The position numbers and the translations under genes are program-made. This document shows positions 35,670 to 44,426 of a stretch of DNA of 64,000 bases, piece after piece. How positions within the stretch are numbered: position 1 is the first letter of the stretch; each line of letters opens with the position of its first letter. Source of the stretch: Alloprevotella tannerae (GTDB taxonomy: Bacteria > Bacteroidota > Bacteroidia > Bacteroidales > Bacteroidaceae); NCBI GenBank assembly GCA_015259125.1, contig JABZGR010000004.1:42917-106916 (forward strand). The letters are read 5' to 3'. The notes beneath the pieces were generated by a model. That model saw nothing but the letters and a program-made list of their open reading frames with translations, did no database searches and was not told the origin of the DNA.

Positions 35670-35886
35670 CAAAACTTTCTACAAACAGCGGTTTTTTAGC
35701 AAGAAATACGTCGCCACAACGCAAAGTGAGCACGAAAGGAAAATCTTTCATCGTTTTTCTTATCAAAAACTTCATGGCGCCGAAAAAAACTCGTATCTTC
35801 GCTTTGAGGGCTTACAAGTCGGCTTTGAATCTTCAAAGTCAAAAATTGAAGAGCCATTTACCCACGATTCTGCAACACGATCTATT

Positions 35887-36726
35887 ATGAAATACGCCGA
35901 ATACATAAAAAAAGTAGACATCACCAGCCTTTGGAGCGGCAGGAAGCACATTGTTTGGACCTTGCGTCCCGATGTAAACGTCTTGAGCGGAAGAAACGGC
36001 GAAGGAAAGAGCACTATCCTCAACAAACTCGTGCATTATCTGCACGAAGCGCCGCAAACGGGCGAACTGCAACACGTCACGCGACAAGGCGTGCGCATTG
36101 ATTTTCATCCACAAAGCGCCGACAGCGTCCGCTATGACCTGATTCGCAGTTTTGATCGCCAGATCGTGCAAAGCGAGGCGCTTTCTAAGATCACAGACCA
36201 AAAGCTTTGGACCGAGCTCGATTGGCAATTATATCTCTTGCAGCGGCGTTATCTCGACTACCAGGTGAATGTGGGCAACCGAATGATAGCATTGCTCACC
36301 AAGGGCAGTCCCGAAGCGCGCCAAGAGGCAGAAGAAGCCGCAAAGATCAAGACGCGCTTCCAAGACATGATTGATGATTTGTTCGCAGAAACGGGAAAAA
36401 CGATAGACCGACAAAGCAACGAACTGCAATTTCAGCAATACGACGAGACGCTTTCGCCTTACGTCTTATCCAGTGGCGAAAAACAGATTCTTCTCATCCT
36501 CTTAACGGCCCTGACGGAGGACCGCCAGCCCTACGTGTTCTTTATGGACGAACCCGAAGCCAGTTTACACTTCGAGTGGCAAAAGCAATTGATCTCCCTC
36601 GTGCGCGAACTAAATCCACGAGCGCAGATTATCCTGACCACACACTCGCCCGCTGTGATCATGGATGGTTGGCAAGACGCCGTCACGGAAGTATCCGACA
36701 TTACGCTCAACGGACATAAGCATTAA
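35887..36726 (+). CDS. ABC-type/AAA ATPase, AriA-like
   Basis: A 279-residue cytosolic ATPase. Walker A GRNGEGKS is at 35-42, the ABC signature LSSGEKQ at 194-200, Walker B YVFFMDEPEAS near 216-226 and the switch His in TTHSPA at 253. The helical insertion between the two halves is short. It resembles SMC/Rad50-type ATPases paired with DUF4435 proteins, as in the PARIS system, where the ATPase (AriA) holds an inactive toprim nuclease (AriB) until a phage anti-restriction protein is sensed. A housekeeping role in Bacteroidales is an equal possibility. The DUF4435 gene follows after 44 bases. Confidence 0.8.
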   Translation: MKYAEYIKKVDITSLWSGRKHIVWTLRPDVNVLSGRNGEGKSTILNKLVHYLHEAPQTGELQHVTRQGVRIDFHPQSADSVRYDLIRSFDRQIVQSEALSKITDQKLWTELDWQLYLLQRRYLDYQVNVGNRMIALLTKGSPEARQEAEEAAKIKTRFQDMIDDLFAETGKTIDRQSNELQFQQYDETLSPYVLSSGEKQILLILLTALTEDRQPYVFFMDEPEASLHFEWQKQLISLVRELNPRAQIILTTHSPAVIMDGWQDAVTEVSDITLNGHKH

Positions 36727-36770
36727 CAACTCCATCGCCACGTCCTGTTACTCCTCATACTGAATGCTTT

Positions 36771-37853
36771 ATGGCCAAACGTCTTTCGCGCAATCTCAAT
36801 TCCGACTACATAGCAGCAATGAATCGCCTCGACGGCAAGCACCGCTGGCGCCGAATCATTGCTTATGTCGAAAGTTTCGACGATGTCAGCTTCTGGCGAA
36901 ACCTGCTACAGCCGCTCGAGAGCGAGCAATATTATTTTGAGATTATGCTCCCCTCGCGCTCCACTTTGCGCAAGGGCAAGAAGACCGTACTGCAAAACGA
37001 GTTGGGGCCGCAATTGGGTAAGTATATGATAGCCTGCGTCGATGCCGACTATGATTATGCCCTGCAGGGCGCAACGCTCACCTCGAAAATCCTATGTACC
37101 AATCCCTATGTCTTTCATACCTACGTCTATGCTATTGAAAACTATCAATGCTATGCCCCTTCGCTCCACGCAGCTTGCGTTATGGCCACGCTCAACGACC
37201 ACCATCTCTTCGATTTCGAGGCTTTTCTGACCGACTATTCACGGGCTATTTATCCCTTGTTCGTATGGAGCATCTGGTGTTATCGCACCGGCCACTATCC
37301 GCAGTTTTCAATGCTCGACTTCTATCATATTGTAATGCTCACGCAGCTCGACTATTTTCACCCCGAGCGCACGATCGCAGCCTTACGTCGCAGAGTCAAC
37401 GCAAAAATAGCCCGTTTGCAGCAGCAGTTTCCCGAAGCAAAATCCACCTACAAACCATTATCTGAGGAGTTGGAGCGCTTAGGCTTAGACGAAGACCATA
37501 CATATTTATATATGCGTGGCCACGATTTGTTTGAAGGTGTCGTTGCGCCACTCTTGCAAGGCATTTGCGACACGCTACGTAAGGAGCGGGAGCGCGAAAT
37601 CCACCGTTTGGCCGTACATTATACGCAAGAGCAAAACGAACTTGCCGGTTATCGCCACAGCATAGTCCCGATTGAAGATGTGCTGAGGCGGCAGACGGGC
37701 TACACGACTTGCCCGGCTTACCTCCGTGTGCAAGCCGACGTGCGCCGCTTCTTGCAATCCATCACGCCGACACCTCTGCCGCCTGCTGAGGCTCAATCGG
37801 CGCCGACCGCTACAGATCTCCCACCTTCAGGCAATCAATCGGAAAAGTCTTAG
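36771..37853 (+). CDS. DUF4435 (toprim-like) protein, AriB-like
   Basis: A 360-residue protein. The N-terminal AYVESFDDVSFWRNLL (Glu34, Asp37, Asp38) and CVDADYDY (Asp91, Asp93, Asp95) are the acidic pattern of a toprim fold, and YAIENYQC near 120-127 matches the family's IENY block. The C-terminal half is helical and ends in a Pro-rich tail. In PARIS systems AriB is a toprim nuclease that cuts host tRNA on activation; here target and activity are inferred only. Transcribed with the ATPase gene. Confidence 0.78.
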   Translation: MAKRLSRNLNSDYIAAMNRLDGKHRWRRIIAYVESFDDVSFWRNLLQPLESEQYYFEIMLPSRSTLRKGKKTVLQNELGPQLGKYMIACVDADYDYALQGATLTSKILCTNPYVFHTYVYAIENYQCYAPSLHAACVMATLNDHHLFDFEAFLTDYSRAIYPLFVWSIWCYRTGHYPQFSMLDFYHIVMLTQLDYFHPERTIAALRRRVNAKIARLQQQFPEAKSTYKPLSEELERLGLDEDHTYLYMRGHDLFEGVVAPLLQGICDTLRKEREREIHRLAVHYTQEQNELAGYRHSIVPIEDVLRRQTGYTTCPAYLRVQADVRRFLQSITPTPLPPAEAQSAPTATDLPPSGNQSEKS

Positions 37854-38111
37854 GCCGGCATACCGACAAAACAGGTCCGCCTACTCCCCTCCCCGCCCCA
37901 ATCGAGAAAGCAGCTGCCCCGATGGGCGAATCCTCCGCTTGGCAGCACCACCGCGAAGTGTCATCACGCCCCGACAAAACACGAACGGTCTATGCTTCCG
38001 TCTTTTTTAGGGAAGCGGCAAACTGATTTTCAACGCACAACATTTCCATCTTGCACCGCCGCGCATCATCATTGACCGCGCGAAAAGTTGGCGCAGGCAG
38101 TTTTTTCTCAC
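37854..38111. other. Gap after the ATPase-DUF4435 pair
   Basis: About 260 bases with no gene or clear terminator. Confidence 0.35.
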
Positions 38112-38198
38112 GATGAAAAAGGCTTCACCTCGTGAGAAAAAAGGTTTGCGCTCACGACAAAAAAGGTTTGCGCTCGTGATAAAAAACCTACAGAGCCG
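38112..38198 (-). repeat. Family A array, four 22-bp units, inverted
   Basis: Plus-strand unit starts at 38112, 38134, 38156 and 38178. On the minus strand the units read atcacgagcg, gtcgtgagcg, ctcacgaggt and atcgtgagaa, each followed by AAACC/AAGCC and a T-run. It lies between convergent genes. Confidence 0.88.
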
Positions 38199-38265
38199 AT
38201 CTTTGCCCGCCAAAAGCCAAAGGTGCGCACGCGCAGATCAAAACAGTGCAGTACGTAAACAAAGC

Positions 38266-38299
38266 AGCGGCCTACATTTTCACTGAAACGTAGGCCGCT
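38266..38299 (-). terminator. Terminator of the kinase gene
   Basis: Arms agcggcctac (38266-38275) and gtaggccgct (38290-38299); on the minus strand GCTTTGTTT follows. It lies 130 bases after the kinase stop. Confidence 0.6.
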
Positions 38300-38428
38300 T
38301 TAACGATACTGCGATCATCAAACGCGAAGAGGTGATTATGCGTAAGGCGTGCGAGAGGCGCGCCATAGATGCGGCTTGATGAAATGCAGCCGGCAGCATA
38401 AAAACCTGCCACTAAAGGCAGTTGTATT

Positions 38429-39310
38429 TCATTTTAAGCAGGTGCGAATCTTCTCCGGCAAAATGGGCATTGCACCATGCTGCGTGCAAACAAAGGCGGA
38501 AACGTCGACAGCCAAGCGATGGGCGAAATGGATGTCGCGTCCGCAAAGGAAGGAGGCGACAAAGGCGGCGCTAAAGGAGTCGCCGGCGCCTACCGTATCA
38601 GCCACTTCTATGCAGGGGGTGGGAAGAAAACTTTCGTCGCCGGCCGTGAAGACGTAACTACCTTGGATGCCGCAAGTCAAAACGACGATCTTGATGGAGA
38701 AATGCTCGGCCAACTGGCGACAACGTTCAGCAATGCTGCCTTTCAATTGGAACAAATGGGACACGATTTCAAGTTCCTCATCGTTGATCTTTAAGATATT
38801 GCAGGCCCTAAGCGAACTTTCGATAACGCCGGCACTGTAGAAGTGTTGGCGAAGGTTGATATCAAAAATTTTGCAACTCTCCACGGGCATTTCTTCCAAG
38901 AAGCGGCTGATCGTGCGCCGAGATACATCGCTACGCTGTGCGAGACTGCCAAAACAGAATGCGACGGTATCGCGCGCCAACTCCTTCAAACTGGGCGTAA
39001 AGGCGATGTTGTCCCACGCAACGCCCTCAAAGATCTGGTAAGAAGGAATTCCCTCGGCATCCAGCGAGACCTCGACGGTTCCGGTTGGGAAGGGAACGAT
39101 CTGCAAACTGACTTCTAAGCCTTTATCAGCCAGCAATTGTTGAGCCAAGCGGCCTAAGTCGTCATCGCCCAAAGCACTTACGACGCAGCTACGCAACCCC
39201 AGTTGGCGGGCGTGGTAAGCAAAGTTGGCGGGAGCGCCACCTAAGGCGGCGCCGGCGGGGAGAAGATCGAAAAGAACTTCACCCATACCTACAACATACT
39301 GATTATTCAT
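38429..39310 (-). CDS. PfkB family carbohydrate kinase (fructokinase-like)
   Basis: A 293-residue ribokinase-fold enzyme. The N-terminal GGAPANFAYHARQLG (24-38) and C-terminal DTVGAGDSFSAAF (GAGD at 241-244, catalytic Asp244) are the two PfkB signatures. The opening MGEVLFDLLP and GTVEVSLDAEGIPSYQIFEG resemble fructokinases, so ATP-dependent phosphorylation of fructose is the best guess. ATG at 39310 is preferred; an upstream in-frame ATG at 39358 lies inside the lipoprotein gene. Last of the three-gene minus-strand run, 25 bases after its neighbour. Confidence 0.88.
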   Translation of the reverse strand: MNNQYVVGMGEVLFDLLPAGAALGGAPANFAYHARQLGLRSCVVSALGDDDLGRLAQQLLADKGLEVSLQIVPFPTGTVEVSLDAEGIPSYQIFEGVAWDNIAFTPSLKELARDTVAFCFGSLAQRSDVSRRTISRFLEEMPVESCKIFDINLRQHFYSAGVIESSLRACNILKINDEELEIVSHLFQLKGSIAERCRQLAEHFSIKIVVLTCGIQGSYVFTAGDESFLPTPCIEVADTVGAGDSFSAAFVASFLCGRDIHFAHRLAVDVSAFVCTQHGAMPILPEKIRTCLK

Positions 39311-39335
39311 ATCTCGTCTCTTTAGTTTGTGATTG

Positions 39336-42300
39336 CTATGCGGGATACCATTCGCCATCGTCCTCTTGCTTTTGTGGATTTTCCTTTTGCGGAATATCCT
39401 TTTTCGGCGTTTCAGACTGCTTTTCTTGGGTCTTGGTCTCTTTCTTTTGCGTCGGATCAGTCGTCTTTTGCTTTGCAGGCTGCTGCGGCTTAGTCTTGGC
39501 CGGCGTCTTCTTTGTCGGCGTACCCTTCTTTTGCTGCTTCGCCGGCTGTTGCTTAGCCGGTTCTTTAGCCGGTTGCTGCTGTTCTTCTTGCTTTATCGGT
39601 TTCTCCGTCTTCGCCGGCGGATCGTCCGGATAAGTATCATCATCTTCGGGGACGACGGGCGGTGGCGGAGGCGTCGGTTCTTGCTTCTGCTTCGCGGGTT
39701 CAGCCTTCGGGTCGGCCTCTTGCTTATCCTTCGTCGGCTCTTGCTTATCTTGCTTTTGCTCGGTCTTATCCTTAGCGGGGTCAGCCTTGTCCTTAGCGGG
39801 CTCTTGCTTATCCTGCTTCTGTTCGGTCTTATCCTTCGTGGTCTCAGCCTTATCCTTCGACGGCTCTTGCTTATCCTGTTTTTGCTCGGTCTTATCCTTC
39901 GACGGTTCAGTTTGATTCTGCTCAGGTTCTACCTGACGCGCCTCCTTCTTCGACGCCTTCTCAACAGAATTAACGTCGTCTTTCTCGGGATAACTCTTAT
40001 CTGTATCGGAGATAATTACAGGCTTTGTCGCAACGGAATCGACCTTTTCGGTCGGCAAACCGGGTTTTGCAGTCTGCAAACTATCTTTTTGGTCCGTCTG
40101 TTTCACGACTTTAGGATAGATCGGATTGACCTTGTCTTCATAACGCTGACTACCGGGCGCATAATTCTCATCCAGCGGCAAATCAGTATTGAGTTTAAGC
40201 GGCGCAAACGCCTTGTCGTAGAACCGCTGATAGTCTACGAAGCTGAAGACACGAGGTATCAGCGCTAAATTCTCGTCTGAAATCAGATAGACGTGGGCAC
40301 GACGCAACTGGTTAGCCAATGCCGGCGACTTAAATACGCTTTGCGCGTAGCGGTGGGCCTCATCAAAACTTCTGAATCCGCTTACGGAGAAGGTAACAAC
40401 ATTGAGCGTGCGACTGCGTTCCTTATCGGCGCTCTTACCTTTCAGGTTGTAGAGTTCGCCGGCGTAGAGCGCGATATTTTGCTTCGATATATCGAAATTG
40501 CGAACGTAGAAATTGGAGAAATTAAACTGGGCTAAATCGTACAACAAACGGTTGTCGTCGAGCGAATCGCGGACGTAGGCCACCAAGAATAAGAAATTGG
40601 CGCGTCGATTCCCATTAAAGGTCGGCGCTTTTCCGTTTTTCGTCGCGCTCAAAGAGTCTCCTTGCGCATTACGAAGCGCCCAAAGTTCGCCAAAATCCAT
40701 ACCGCCGACTCCAACTTTCCGACCGGTTTGCAGACCTTTCACGATTTGGTCCGCCATAGGTTGAAGCTCGCTCTTCGGATACTGCTTGGCGAGCGTCGAC
40801 AACGCGTCTTCAGCCGATTTGTATTCGCCTCGGTTCAAGCGCGTCAAAGCCTGAACGAACAAGAACTTGTCGCGATTTGCCCCATCCGGATGTTTCTGCG
40901 TAGAGCGTTCGAAGTTGGCGCCGACTGTTGCGAAATCGCCCTTTCGATACGCATTATAAGTAGCGGCATACAAGGAATCCTCCAACTGCACCGCAAACTG
41001 CGCGTCGTGCAAATAGTTTGGATCTTGCAAGCGCTTGCTTATCGTGCTGTCAGGGAAGTTTTCGACGAGCAGACGTTTGTATTGCTCAGCCTCAAGCGGC
41101 TTCTGCCAGCGCATATACAAGAGATAGAGCTGATAATATGCGTCGTGCAAGCGATCAAACTTAGGATAGTGGCGCACAAGTCTCTCCAGCGTGCGAGCAG
41201 CCAAGGGAAAATCGGTCAAATCATCCTTCTCAATGACGCCGGCATTGTAGAGCGCGTTCTGCAAGATTAAGTTTGAGGCCTCCTTTGCCTCTTCCGTGAA
41301 AGGAAGTTGCTTTAGATAATACGCCCGATTGTGCGGATCGTCCTCCGGTTTTAGTTTTTGTTCGTCCGTATCCGCAGCCAAGGAATCAGCAGCCTGACTC
41401 AAACTGTCGGCATTTGGATTCACTTCACCGTTGGGCCCAAGGAAAGCGCCGGCGGCCTTTTGCGAGCGACGCCAGTAGTCCTCATTCTTGCGCCGGCCCC
41501 ATTGCCGCGCGAAATCTTGCTTACCCTGCGCTACGAGCATCGGGTTATAAAAATAGAAGCCTCGATCCTGCGTCGAGCGTCTTTGACCCGGCTGCGGCGT
41601 CGTCTCAGTCACGATATCAGCGCCTCCATTCTGCTGCCGTTCAGCCTCTGCTTGTTCGCGGCGCTCCGCGGCTTCTTTCTTTTTCAAGGCAGTTATGACG
41701 CGGTCTATCGCAGCATTGCGCTCTGATTCCGGAGCTACGGCCAAGGCCTGCAAACTATCCTGCAACTGTATCGCACTCGTATGCGGCACGAGTTTGTCCA
41801 AAACCTTCGTGCGCTTTTCTGTCAGTTCGTAGTCCGCACCTTTTTTATCTATCAACGCAAGTGCCTCCGTGTAGCACCCTTGCGCCAAGTCGAAGCGCTC
41901 ACGATCCCAATACAATTCGCCGAGTCGCAGCAAGAGCAATCCCTTTTCAGGTCCCGCTTTCGTCGCTTTCGTTCGCCCATGTTCATACGCCGTGATCGCA
42001 GCTGTCGTATCGCGTCGAGCCAAGTAGATATTGCCCATTGCATAATAAACTTGGTCGAGATAATCTTTGTTCTTATCGGCCCGCGCCATTGAGCGGAGGC
42101 GTCTGATCATCCCTTCCGAAGCGGCGCGTGTACTAATCGCCGGCAGGCGGTCTGACGGACTGCGGAGCGAATCCGATTGGCCGACAGGGACGGCTTGAAA
42201 AGCGACCACTTCAGTCTGTAGAATGCGGGCGTTGAAGGCTAATTCGTAAGGCGGACTCAAACTAATGCAGCGCCCCAAGGCTTTATAGGCTTCGTCGTTG

Positions 42301-43067
42301 CGGCCCTGCTGCCGGCAGAGTTGGCCCAACAAATAGTAGAGGCGAGCTTTAAGTAAGCGGCGCGGTTCGCGCTTCGCGGCAAGTCGAAGTCGCGGCAAGG
42401 CCTCCGCATAGCGCGCTTGGCGCAAGAGGAGATCAGCCTGCGTCGTCTCAACCTCGCGCTGCAAGCGTCCGGGTATGGAGTCGCGGTGCAGGCGATTGAG
42501 TGCGTCCTCCGCATCATAGAACCAATCGAGTTGGGCATAGCAGCGCGCCATCCACAGGCGGGCTTCGTTGGCCACGATGGGTTCAGCTGCGTATAAGCGT
42601 GTGATGTAAGAGAAGGTAGATGCTGCTTCGAGGAAGTCGCCTTTCTGAAATTGCGCCTTGCCCATCAGCAACCAAGCATTTTTGAGGAAGGGATTAAACT
42701 CCTTGCGCTTCAGGTAAGCCTTCACTTCCGGCGAGCGGGTCTTGTTGGCATTCAAGACAGGCTTACGCTTGATCGAATGAGTCCGAATTGCTTTTTCGCA
42801 CTTCTCAATGGTAACATCAAACTGCCCGCTCCCGGCATTGCGCGAGGCTTCATTGCCCACGAGAAATACGGGCAGGAGTTTGGTATAATTGTCTTTGTTC
42901 GTATTTTCCTTTGATTGCAAGCCCTCTTTGTAGGCTTCGTGCCCATTATAATAGGTATTGTATTTCGTCGTAAAGGATTGCCAAAAACGCGTGCTTGCCG
43001 TGTTCTCCTTCGTTGAGCATCCAACGAGAAGAACGACCAATATCAAGAGCGCTATAATCTTTTTCAC
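39336..43067 (-). CDS. TPR lipoprotein related to T9SS protein SprE/PorW
   Basis: A 1243-residue lipoprotein. The signal peptide ends in a lipobox, LLVGCS (Cys17). The next segment, RFWQSFTTKYNTYYNGHEAYKEG, matches the opening of SprE/PorW, an outer-membrane lipoprotein linked to gliding and type IX secretion. Tetratricopeptide repeats fill about residues 120-700. The C-terminal 230 residues are low complexity (Lys/Gln/Pro), with about three tandem 21-residue units built on DKTEQKQDKQEP. It is longer than the Flavobacterium protein (about 870) because of that tail. It supports an active T9SS with porX and the C10 cargo in this window. Confidence 0.75.
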   Translation of the reverse strand: MKKIIALLILVVLLVGCSTKENTASTRFWQSFTTKYNTYYNGHEAYKEGLQSKENTNKDNYTKLLPVFLVGNEASRNAGSGQFDVTIEKCEKAIRTHSIKRKPVLNANKTRSPEVKAYLKRKEFNPFLKNAWLLMGKAQFQKGDFLEAASTFSYITRLYAAEPIVANEARLWMARCYAQLDWFYDAEDALNRLHRDSIPGRLQREVETTQADLLLRQARYAEALPRLRLAAKREPRRLLKARLYYLLGQLCRQQGRNDEAYKALGRCISLSPPYELAFNARILQTEVVAFQAVPVGQSDSLRSPSDRLPAISTRAASEGMIRRLRSMARADKNKDYLDQVYYAMGNIYLARRDTTAAITAYEHGRTKATKAGPEKGLLLLRLGELYWDRERFDLAQGCYTEALALIDKKGADYELTEKRTKVLDKLVPHTSAIQLQDSLQALAVAPESERNAAIDRVITALKKKEAAERREQAEAERQQNGGADIVTETTPQPGQRRSTQDRGFYFYNPMLVAQGKQDFARQWGRRKNEDYWRRSQKAAGAFLGPNGEVNPNADSLSQAADSLAADTDEQKLKPEDDPHNRAYYLKQLPFTEEAKEASNLILQNALYNAGVIEKDDLTDFPLAARTLERLVRHYPKFDRLHDAYYQLYLLYMRWQKPLEAEQYKRLLVENFPDSTISKRLQDPNYLHDAQFAVQLEDSLYAATYNAYRKGDFATVGANFERSTQKHPDGANRDKFLFVQALTRLNRGEYKSAEDALSTLAKQYPKSELQPMADQIVKGLQTGRKVGVGGMDFGELWALRNAQGDSLSATKNGKAPTFNGNRRANFLFLVAYVRDSLDDNRLLYDLAQFNFSNFYVRNFDISKQNIALYAGELYNLKGKSADKERSRTLNVVTFSVSGFRSFDEAHRYAQSVFKSPALANQLRRAHVYLISDENLALIPRVFSFVDYQRFYDKAFAPLKLNTDLPLDENYAPGSQRYEDKVNPIYPKVVKQTDQKDSLQTAKPGLPTEKVDSVATKPVIISDTDKSYPEKDDVNSVEKASKKEARQVEPEQNQTEPSKDKTEQKQDKQEPSKDKAETTKDKTEQKQDKQEPAKDKADPAKDKTEQKQDKQEPTKDKQEADPKAEPAKQKQEPTPPPPPVVPEDDDTYPDDPPAKTEKPIKQEEQQQPAKEPAKQQPAKQQKKGTPTKKTPAKTKPQQPAKQKTTDPTQKKETKTQEKQSETPKKDIPQKENPQKQEDDGEWYPA

Positions 43068-43096
43068 CTTACGAACAACGAGGGTTGATGACTATA

Positions 43097-43909
43097 CTAA
43101 CTTATTTTCCTTGTTTTTATTGCTTTGATGAAGCGACAAAGTCCGTATTGCAGGATCATACAGATCGTAATACACGCCCCGCCGGGCAGATCCCAAAGGG
43201 CAGAAGCCCATAAGCCGCAAACGATACCGGAAAAGGCAAAGAGACCGGCGCAAAGCATCATACTGCGAAACGTGCGGCAGAAGATGGCGGCCGTCTGTTG
43301 CGGCACTGACAGCAAAGATATGACCAACACGATCCCAACCATACGCAGCGAAACGACGAGCGTGAGCGCCATAAACAGGATCATCAGGGCCTCAATCCAT
43401 CTGACGGGCAGGCCTTGCGTGACGGCGAAATCGCGATCATAGGCTATGGTGACGATGGGCGTAAGCAGGAGGCCGAAGAACAGGCCTACGGCAACCACGA
43501 GCAGGAGCAGAAGCCAGAGATCTTCGCGCGTGATGAAGAGGATATTGCCGAAAAGATAGGAGGGCAAATCGGTCATAAAGCCGGGCGTGAGATAAGCGAA
43601 CAAAATGCCCAAACTCATCCCAAGCGTCCAAAGCATAGCGATGGCCGCGTCCTCGCGCACATTGCGCCGACTGAGAAAATCGATACTATAACCGGAAAAC
43701 ACGGCAAAAAGCGCCGCACCCAGCAACGGAGAGAAGCCCAAATAAGCTCCCAAGCCCACTCCGCCGAGCGAAGCATGGGCCATACCGCCGCCAACAATCA
43801 CCATGCGGCGCGTGACGACGTATGTGCCGACCATCGCGCAAAGGATGCTGACGAGCAAGCCGCCAAGGAGGGCATTTCTGAAAAACTCGTATGCTATTAT
43901 GTTTGCCAT
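43097..43909 (-). CDS. Metal ABC transporter permease (ZnuB/MntB-like)
   Basis: A 270-residue ABC-3 family permease with about eight helices: FFRNALLGGLLVSILCAMVGTY, GGGMAHASLGGVGLG and SYLFGNILFIT are family blocks. It would import Zn2+ or Mn2+ with an ATPase and binding protein that are not adjacent. The promoter's -7 box ends only 8 bases before the ATG, so the message may be leaderless. First gene of the run with the TPR lipoprotein (29 bases apart) and kinase. Confidence 0.9.
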   Translation of the reverse strand: MANIIAYEFFRNALLGGLLVSILCAMVGTYVVTRRMVIVGGGMAHASLGGVGLGAYLGFSPLLGAALFAVFSGYSIDFLSRRNVREDAAIAMLWTLGMSLGILFAYLTPGFMTDLPSYLFGNILFITREDLWLLLLLVVAVGLFFGLLLTPIVTIAYDRDFAVTQGLPVRWIEALMILFMALTLVVSLRMVGIVLVISLLSVPQQTAAIFCRTFRSMMLCAGLFAFSGIVCGLWASALWDLPGGACITICMILQYGLCRFIKAIKTRKIS

Positions 43910-43917
43910 TCAGCCTT

Positions 43918-43948
43918 CAAAGTTAGGCAAAGCACACAACACGACCAA
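43918..43948 (-). promoter_or_regulatory. Promoter of the permease run
   Basis: On the minus strand TTG (43946-43948) and TAACTTTG (43918-43925) are 20 bases apart. The ATG begins 9 bases downstream of the -7 box. Confidence 0.7.
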
Positions 43949-44149
43949 TTCTTTCTCTCTTTTCTTCGCACCAAGGCGGCGGGCGAAGCGAAGCGATAGC
44001 GCACCGGTATCGACTTACGAACACGGACAATGTATTGGCGAAGAAGGCCATCTGCGGCGGTGCGGAGAAGGCGGCAAGCGGACCTACAAACGCCGCGTTA
44101 TTTGGACTTCTATCGTTTGATAATGTATCAAAATGCAGCCTCCGGCGAT
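43949..44149. other. Gap between divergent promoters
   Basis: No gene seen before the family B array. Confidence 0.35.
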
Positions 44150-44233
44150 CGTTTGGTGGGAGCAAACCATCGTTTGGTGGGAGCAAACCATCGTTTGGCG
44201 GGAGCAAACCATCGTTTGGCGGGGTCAAACAAT
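44150..44233 (+). repeat. Family B array, four 21-bp units
   Basis: Units at 44150, 44171, 44192 and 44213, each 21 bases, consensus CGTTTGGYGGGAGCAAACCAT, each with the GTTTG...CAAAC dyad. The centre bases differ from the 24764 array, while the dyad arms are constant. Confidence 0.9.
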
Positions 44234-44348
44234 AAAGACTTGAACCTGCGGCGAACCGGCGTCAGTCTTTCAGCAAGAAAAAACACAGACTTTAGCAAAA
44301 GAGAAATAAGACGACTACAGCGGCATGGCGCACTTTATAGGCTGAAAC

Positions 44349-44380
44349 TTGAGCAGAACGTAAAAAATAATATATCTTTG
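44349..44380 (+). promoter_or_regulatory. Promoter of lipA
   Basis: TTG (44349-44351) and TATCTTTG (44373-44380) are 21 bases apart; the ATG at 44427 is 46 bases downstream. Confidence 0.7.
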
Positions 44381-44426
44381 CAAGGACTACCAACCCTTGG
44401 TAACTTACAATAACACACTTCGAAAA

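Noticed and set aside
39333..40268. Plus-strand Leu/Arg-rich open frame of 311 codons
   Set aside because: It is antisense to the Lys/Gln-rich tail and C-terminal part of the TPR lipoprotein and mirrors its low complexity.
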